Positions 7,097 to 11,177 of a DNA stretch of 11,177 nt are shown here, one piece after another (position 1 is the first letter of the stretch; every line of letters begins with the position of its first letter). The stretch lies in NCBI GenBank assembly GCA_964614515.1, contig CAZTPJ010000098.1:1-11177 (forward strand). Direction: 5' to 3'. Both the position numbers and the translations under genes were made by a program. This DNA comes from CAZTPJ01 sp964614515. GTDB taxonomy: Bacteria; Planctomycetota; Phycisphaerae; Phycisphaerales; UBA1924. The notes beneath the pieces are model-generated. The model had not been told where the DNA came from. It ran no database searches and was given only the letters and a program-made list of their open reading frames with translations.

Positions 7097-8392
7097 ATGA
7101 CACCGCGACGACCCACAAGGCAGATCACACTCGGCGATGCGCGAACGGGGATCGTGCGCATCGGGGGGGGCTTGCCCGATGCGGCCGGGCGGGCGACGGA
7201 GCCTGCGCCGGTGTCCGTGCAGACCATGACGGCCGGGTATACGCACGAGATCGACGCGTGCGTGGCGGAGATCAATCGCCTGCACACGGCCGGGGCGGAT
7301 GTGGTGCGCGTGGCCGTGCCGGAGCGCAAGGACACACAGGCGCTGCCGGAGATTCTGAATCAAACGCGCGTGCCGATCGTGGCGGATGTGCATTTTCACT
7401 TTCAGCGTGCGCTGGAGGCCGTGGAAGCGGGGGTTCACAAGATTCGCCTGAACCCCGGGAACATCCAGGATCGTGAGCAGGTGAACGCGGTGATCGACGC
7501 GTGCAAGGCGCGGGGGATTCCGATTCGCGTGGGCGTGAATGAAGGCTCGATCATCGAGCGGCGCGACAAGCAGAAGCGCATGAAGGAACTCGGCGCGGTC
7601 TTCTCAAACCTCAAACATGGATATCTGCTCGCGATCATGATCGCGAAACTCGAGGAGTATCTCGATATCTTCCGCGAGCGCGGGTTTGACGACATCGTGA
7701 TCAGCGCCAAGAGCATGGATGCGAGCGTGGTGATTGATGCGTATCGCGAGATCAGCGCGCGGTTTGATTATCCGCTGCATCTTGGCGTGACGCACGCGGG
7801 GCCGCGCGAGACGGGGTGCATTCGGAGCGTTGTGGCGCTCGGCGCGCTGCTGGCGCAGGGCGTCGGCGACACCATTCGCATCAGTTACGCGTCGGATCAT
7901 GTGCATGAGGTTGAGGATGGCCTCGAACTGCTCTACAGCCTCGGCCTGCGCACGCGAACGTCGGCGGAACTCATTGCGTGCCCGACGTGCGGGCGCATTC
8001 AGGTCGATCTGTTCACGCTGGTGCAGGATGTGCGGCGAGTTCTCGCGGACAACATCACCGTGCCGATGAAGGTCGCGGTGATGGGGTGCGTGGTCAATGG
8101 CCCGGGCGAGGCGGAGGGCGCGGATGTGGCCGTGTTCGCCGGGGATCGGCGTGGGATTATTTATGTGCAGGGCGAGCGCGTGGCGAACGTGGCGGAGAGC
8201 GAGATTCTGCCGCGGTTGCTGGAGGAATGCGAGAAGTTTCAGTCTCGCGTGATCGCGGGCGAGGCGAAACTCGGCGAAAAGAAAGTGGACATCGTGCCGC
8301 CGGACCCGATTGGCGAAGTGGGATCAGGGTGGGAGAAGATCGCGAAGGGACTGGTGGACAAGGCGACGCCGCTGACGGTGCGGGGGGAGTAG
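7097..8392 (+). CDS. ispG: 4-hydroxy-3-methylbut-2-enyl diphosphate synthase (IspG/GcpE)
   Basis: IspG is a cytoplasmic iron-sulfur enzyme of the MEP pathway. It reductively converts 2-C-methyl-D-erythritol 2,4-cyclodiphosphate to HMBPP, the step before IspH. The 431-residue protein keeps the N-terminal TIM-barrel signatures (VQTMT, GADVVRVAVP, PIVADVHFH, KIRLNPGNI and the VGVNEGS loop). The C-terminal cluster domain has CPTCGR (Cys295, Cys298) and MGCVVNGPGEA (Cys331, Glu338). The spacing matches the three-cysteine, one-glutamate [4Fe-4S] ligands known for E. coli IspG. It is longer than the 372-residue E. coli protein through short insertions and a C-terminal tail. ATG 7097 is chosen because the in-frame ATG at 7037 lies inside the repeat element and would add 20 residues encoded by it. 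No other isoprenoid gene is nearby. Confidence 0.96.
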   Translation: MTPRRPTRQITLGDARTGIVRIGGGLPDAAGRATEPAPVSVQTMTAGYTHEIDACVAEINRLHTAGADVVRVAVPERKDTQALPEILNQTRVPIVADVHFHFQRALEAVEAGVHKIRLNPGNIQDREQVNAVIDACKARGIPIRVGVNEGSIIERRDKQKRMKELGAVFSNLKHGYLLAIMIAKLEEYLDIFRERGFDDIVISAKSMDASVVIDAYREISARFDYPLHLGVTHAGPRETGCIRSVVALGALLAQGVGDTIRISYASDHVHEVEDGLELLYSLGLRTRTSAELIACPTCGRIQVDLFTLVQDVRRVLADNITVPMKVAVMGCVVNGPGEAEGADVAVFAGDRRGIIYVQGERVANVAESEILPRLLEECEKFQSRVIAGEAKLGEKKVDIVPPDPIGEVGSGWEKIAKGLVDKATPLTVRGE

Positions 8393-8395
8393 GGC

Positions 8396-8684
8396 GGTAC
8401 GCAGAGGACGCGGAGAATTCGCGGAGAGCGCAGAGGGAAGAGAGAGATGTAGCGCGAAGGCGCGAAGCCGGTAGCGCATTGACAGAAATCAACTCGGATG
8501 GATGCGCACAGGCGAGACGCCTGTGCCAGTGTGGCGTAAATTCAAACGGCGGTGGTGAAGAGGTGTCTGGACCCGCCGCAACACGTCTTGACTTCGTTGC
8601 GAACTTTGCTCTCTTCGCGTCTTCGCGTTGAACTCTTCATCCTTCTCTGCGCCCTCTGCGAAGTCTTTGCGGCCTCTGCGTACC
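8396..8684. repeat. Large inverted repeat of the CGCAGAGG type between convergent genes
   Basis: Two 72-bp arms, 8396-8467 and 8613-8684, are inverted copies with about 52 of 72 positions matching. The ends are perfect (GGTACGCAGAGG and CCTCTGCGTACC) and the loop-proximal ends match well too (CGCGAAG repeated). A 145-bp loop separates the arms. The element starts three bases after the ispG stop and ends five bases before the end of the minus-strand TraB-like gene, filling the convergent space. It could terminate or protect transcripts from both sides. From memory, similar CGCAGAGG/CTTCGCG repeats are scattered in many environmental bacterial genomes. The 298-bp intergenic stretch contains no gene. 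Confidence 0.85.
8506..8526. repeat. Perfect 9-bp hairpin nested in the large inverted repeat loop
   Basis: GCACAGGCG, loop AGA, then CGCCTGTGC. The stem is perfect and GC-rich. No T-run follows, so a simple rho-independent terminator is not supported. It lies near the start of the second third of the loop between the 72-bp arms. Confidence 0.75.
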
Positions 8685-8689
8685 TGCCC

Positions 8690-9997
8690 TCATCGCATCT
8701 GCCGCAACTGCGTCTCGATGGATCGCCGGATCATCTGGCGCATCTGTCTCGCTTGTGACGCGGGGATGCCGGCATCGCGCAGGTCAACGGTGATCGCGCC
8801 GTGCCACTCATCGTGGATGGGCGAGAAGCCCAGGTCACGCTCCAGTCGCATCTCGAGGTCCGGCAGGTGGCCCGCGCCATAGATGATGCCGACGGTTTTG
8901 ATATCGGGTTCATCCGCCATGATCCGACGCAGGTCTTCGATCACCACCTTGTTTCGCTCGTCGATGAGGACACGCATCAGTTCCGCCTGCGTGTCCATCA
9001 CGGCCATCAAGTCCTCGCTGCCCCCGAGCATTTCGATGAGCATGAGTTTGATCATCGCCTGCGTCTGCGGGCTGCGCTCGACCAGGCGCAGCATGAATCC
9101 GCCGAGTTTCGCCATGAACGACGAACCGTCGAGCATCGAGAAGATCGGCCCGCCGGAGGCCCTGGCCGTGTCGAGTCGGTCCATGACTTGATCGATGGAC
9201 AGGTCGCTGTTTCGCCAGTGCGGGCGGTCCCAGTCCATGCCGTCTTTCTGGAAGACGAGGCCGAGCGATTTGGCGAGTCGCGCCTGGATGCCGTCATCCT
9301 CTTCGATGTTACGAAGGGGTCCGCGCGAGCCATCGACGATGATGTCCGCATCGTCGCCTTCGCCGCCGGGCTTGCCATCCGCGCCGCGGCTGATGAGGCG
9401 ATACGGCGGCACGCCATCGGCCTGTGGCTCATCGGCCGTGGATTGCAACTCGACCGGGTTGCCCCACGGATCGAGCGTGGATTGTCGCACGAGGGAGGCG
9501 AGGCGCACGGGCAGTGAATCCGCGGCCTCATCGAGCGTCGCAGGCACGCGCCCCTCGTGCCGCGCGCGATAGGCATCCACGGCCGAGGCGAGGAAGTCGA
9601 GCCGATGCTTCGCGCGATCGCGCAGGTCCGCGTTGTCATCGGCGTGTTCATCGAGTCCAGCGCCCGGCGGCTTGACGCCCTCGAAGAGCACGACATCGAC
9701 ACCTTCGAGAATCTCCTGCAGCGCGTCATAGAACGGTTGATCCGCGATGTGAACCGCGCCGACGAGCGTCACGCTTGGACCATCGTGCCCCGGGCGTGCG
9801 AACGTGCGCGAGACGATCTCGAGGGTGAATCGGGTACCGTCGTCGGCCTCGGCCATGCGGCTGAAGGGGGCGGGTTTGGCGTCCGCAGCGTCAGGCGCCT
9901 GCGCCCACGCCGCGGGCGTGAATGCGAGGAGGCCGGCGGCGATGGCGCCGCGAATGACAAGGCCGGCCGTCATGGTCAACACACGATGTCGTCGCAC
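8690..9997 (-). CDS. Secreted TraB/GumN (TIKI-type) protein with an inserted GspG-like pseudopilin domain
   Basis: This 435-residue protein has a clear Sec signal (MRRHRVLT n-region, hydrophobic core, cleavage after AWA at residue 32). The TraB/GumN core has GAVH at 80-83, an acidic FEGV with Glu106, and YGAGH with GAGH at 374-377. The two GxxH motifs plus Glu match the metal-dependent active-site pattern proposed for TIKI proteases; the bacterial substrate is unknown. Residues about 120-232 do not belong to that fold. AVDAYRARHEGRVPATLDE, DPWGNP (176-181), a YRLISRGADG stretch and GADGKPGGEGDDADI (205-219) match the globular C-terminal domain and calcium loop of the type II secretion pseudopilin GspG. 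The TraB fold resumes near 236. GTG 9997 is chosen over an ATG 105 bases upstream because GAGGAT precedes it and the signal peptide then starts properly. Confidence 0.85.
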   Translation of the reverse strand: MRRHRVLTMTAGLVIRGAIAAGLLAFTPAAWAQAPDAADAKPAPFSRMAEADDGTRFTLEIVSRTFARPGHDGPSVTLVGAVHIADQPFYDALQEILEGVDVVLFEGVKPPGAGLDEHADDNADLRDRAKHRLDFLASAVDAYRARHEGRVPATLDEAADSLPVRLASLVRQSTLDPWGNPVELQSTADEPQADGVPPYRLISRGADGKPGGEGDDADIIVDGSRGPLRNIEEDDGIQARLAKSLGLVFQKDGMDWDRPHWRNSDLSIDQVMDRLDTARASGGPIFSMLDGSSFMAKLGGFMLRLVERSPQTQAMIKLMLIEMLGGSEDLMAVMDTQAELMRVLIDERNKVVIEDLRRIMADEPDIKTVGIIYGAGHLPDLEMRLERDLGFSPIHDEWHGAITVDLRDAGIPASQARQMRQMIRRSIETQLRQMR

Positions 9998-10004
9998 GGT
10001 TACT

Positions 10005-10010
10005 ATCCTC
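10005..10010 (-). promoter_or_regulatory. Ribosome binding site that sets the TraB-like start
   Basis: On the minus strand GAGGAT lies seven bases before GTG 9997 and supports that start over ATG 9973 and ATG 10102. The 80-bp divergent gap (9998-10077) must hold the promoters of both this gene and the hydrolase. I see no convincing -10/-35 pair for either. Confidence 0.5.
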
Positions 10011-10077
10011 GCTGGGTTCTTTTCCCCGGCCCGCGCGGACGCGGGACGACGCTGATGCATTCCCGGAGCATCGCGCG

Positions 10078-10986
10078 ATGAACGTTCAGATCGGCCGCAC
10101 ACGATGCGACAGAATCCCGACGGCTTTCCGAATGATTATTGGCGTGACGGCCGTGCTGGTTGCAGGATTCGTGTTCTCGGGCTGTGCGTCATGGGTTCCA
10201 ACGGTGAATACGACGTTTGACATTCCGGCGGAGGTCGTGCGCGAGGAGTGGGCGCGGATGCACCGCGAGCCGACGGGGATCGCACGGCCGTTGGTGGTGC
10301 TCAACGGGTATCGCGCGCCGGGGCTGACGGGTTGGGTGATCGGGTATCGCCTGCGGATGCTGACGGGTGCGTCGCAGGGGGATGTGATGTTCATGTCGTA
10401 TCCGTTGTCGGACAACATCGACGACCTGGCGCAGCGCGTGGTGCGTCGCGTGGAGCAGCGCTGGCCGAGCGATGATCCGACGTGGACGCGCGAGGTCGAT
10501 GTGATCGGCGTGTCGATGGGTGGGCTGGTGGCGCGCCTCGCCGCGTCGGACATTCTGCAACGGGCCGAGGCTCAACGCGCGGCGGCAAGCGGCGACGGCA
10601 ATTCCGCCTCACCCTCGATCAAGCGCCTCAACGTCAAGCGGCTGTTCACGCTCGGCACGCCGCACAAAGGCGCGAAACTCGCCTCGTTCATCGCGGTGGA
10701 TCGCGCCTCGCGGCGGATGCGGCCGGGGTCGGAGTTTCTCAAGTTGCTCGACGACGCTTTGGCTGACGCGTCGTATGAACTCGTCTGCTACGCGCGGCTC
10801 AACGACATGATGGTCGGCGCGACCAACACCGCGCCCGACGGCCACCAGCCGATCTGGACGGGCAACGTGTTCTTCCTGCCGCACATCACCATCACCAACG
10901 ACGCGCGAATCACCCTCGACATCGCACGGCGACTGCGCGGCGAGGAACCGCTGGCGACGGGGACGACACAGCCGCCGAGGGATTGA
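10078..10986 (+). CDS. Lipoprotein alpha/beta hydrolase (lipase/esterase-like)
   Basis: This 302-residue envelope protein has a lipoprotein signal ending FVFSGC (Cys36). The hydrolase core has a first strand and oxyanion region PLVVLNGYRAPG (71-82), in which Asn-Gly replaces the usual His-Gly. The nucleophile elbow is GVSMGG with Ser146, and GTPHKG (193-198) is typical of lipases and PGAP1-like esterases. Candidate acid and base are Asp243 (ARLNDMMVG) and His269 (FLPHITI). It would cleave an ester or acyl substrate in the periplasm or at the outer membrane; the real substrate is unknown. GGAG nine bases before ATG 10078 supports the start. ATG 10132 would give a shorter signal but has no ribosome site. 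It is divergent from the TraB-like gene, 80 bp away, so shared regulation is possible. Confidence 0.85.
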   Translation: MNVQIGRTRCDRIPTAFRMIIGVTAVLVAGFVFSGCASWVPTVNTTFDIPAEVVREEWARMHREPTGIARPLVVLNGYRAPGLTGWVIGYRLRMLTGASQGDVMFMSYPLSDNIDDLAQRVVRRVEQRWPSDDPTWTREVDVIGVSMGGLVARLAASDILQRAEAQRAAASGDGNSASPSIKRLNVKRLFTLGTPHKGAKLASFIAVDRASRRMRPGSEFLKLLDDALADASYELVCYARLNDMMVGATNTAPDGHQPIWTGNVFFLPHITITNDARITLDIARRLRGEEPLATGTTQPPRD

Positions 10987-11081
10987 AGCGGGTTTGATGG
11001 TGTCGCCTGGTGGGCCGCGTTTGATGGGTCGTATGCGACGGATGGGTCCGAGGTGGTTCAGGCGCAGCGCCACGCTATGGG

Positions 11082-11177
11082 TTACGGCCGGGGATGCAGC
11101 TCGATGAGGTCGCCGGCGCTCCGCGCACGCGGGGCAACCGCAAAGTCTGTTTGGATCCGGTGGGGCGGGCGTCCCGC
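11082..11177 (-). CDS. C-terminal end of an unidentified protein (cut by the window edge)
   Basis: On the minus strand an open frame enters at 11177 and ends in TAA at 11082-11084, giving 31 residues that end DLIELHPRP. Codon third positions are mostly G or C, and the composition (IQTDFAVAPRARSAG) is protein-like. The stretch is too short to assign a family. It would converge on the hydrolase gene with about 95 bp between; nothing clear lies in that gap. Confidence 0.45.
   Translation of the reverse strand, partial: AGRPPHRIQTDFAVAPRARSAGDLIELHPRP

Noticed and set aside
6482..7438. Long minus-strand open frame across the 204-bp repeats and the start of ispG
   Set aside because: It reads through the N gap. 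The repeat copies fall in different frames, changes between copies are largely nonsynonymous, and it overlaps ispG antisense.
8479..8484. Perfect TTGACA that could be a -35 box
   Set aside because: No -10-like hexamer lies 16-18 bases downstream and no gene starts nearby on that strand.
10031..10044. CCGCG/CGCGG dyad in the divergent gap as an operator
   Set aside because: Five-base arms made only of G and C are expected by chance at this base composition.
11061..11071. Small GC dyad GGCGCAGCGCC as a terminator for the converging genes
   Set aside because: The stem is only four to five bases with a tiny loop and no T-run, so it is not distinguishable from chance in GC-rich DNA.

Overview
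The window is 11,177 bases of GC-rich bacterial DNA with strong third-position GC bias. The organism looks like an environmental Gram-negative. A member of the Planctomycetota (Phycisphaerae-like) is my best guess from the gene style and intergenic repeat types, but no phylogenetic marker here proves it. A run of exactly 100 N at 6785-6884 shows that this is a scaffold with an unresolved gap.

Layout. Positions 1-550 hold no convincing gene. They carry a 21-bp tandem repeat array: 11 good units at 175-405, with decayed units further left. Next comes a five-helix, single-domain EamA/DMT transporter (551-1057). A perfect TATAAT box then precedes a four-gene tripartite efflux operon: HlyD/MacA-type adaptor (1193-2530), MacB-type ABC ATPase (2527-3351), MacB/FtsX-type permease (3348-4589) and TolC-family outer-membrane lipoprotein (4642-6345). 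Stop and start codons overlap at the first two junctions. Together these would form a cross-envelope pump for a small molecule, peptide or lipid-like substrate.

From 6382 to 7073 there is a tandem array of 204-bp elements bounded by 16-bp terminal inverted repeats. Each complete element contains two further hairpins built from the same CACTGAAGTC core, and the scaffold gap falls inside the array. The array runs right up to ispG (7097-8392), the [4Fe-4S] enzyme of the MEP isoprenoid pathway. ispG may be read from a leaderless transcript whose -10 box lies just after the last repeat.

Convergent to ispG is a secreted TraB/GumN (TIKI-type) protein (8690-9997, minus strand). An inverted repeat with two 72-bp arms (8396-8684) lies between these two genes. 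The most interesting feature of the window is inside this protein: a stretch closely resembling the calcium-loop globular domain of the type II secretion pseudopilin GspG, inserted between the conserved Glu and the second GxxH motif. Divergent from it is a lipoprotein alpha/beta hydrolase (10078-10986). The window ends with the C-terminal 31 codons of a minus-strand gene.
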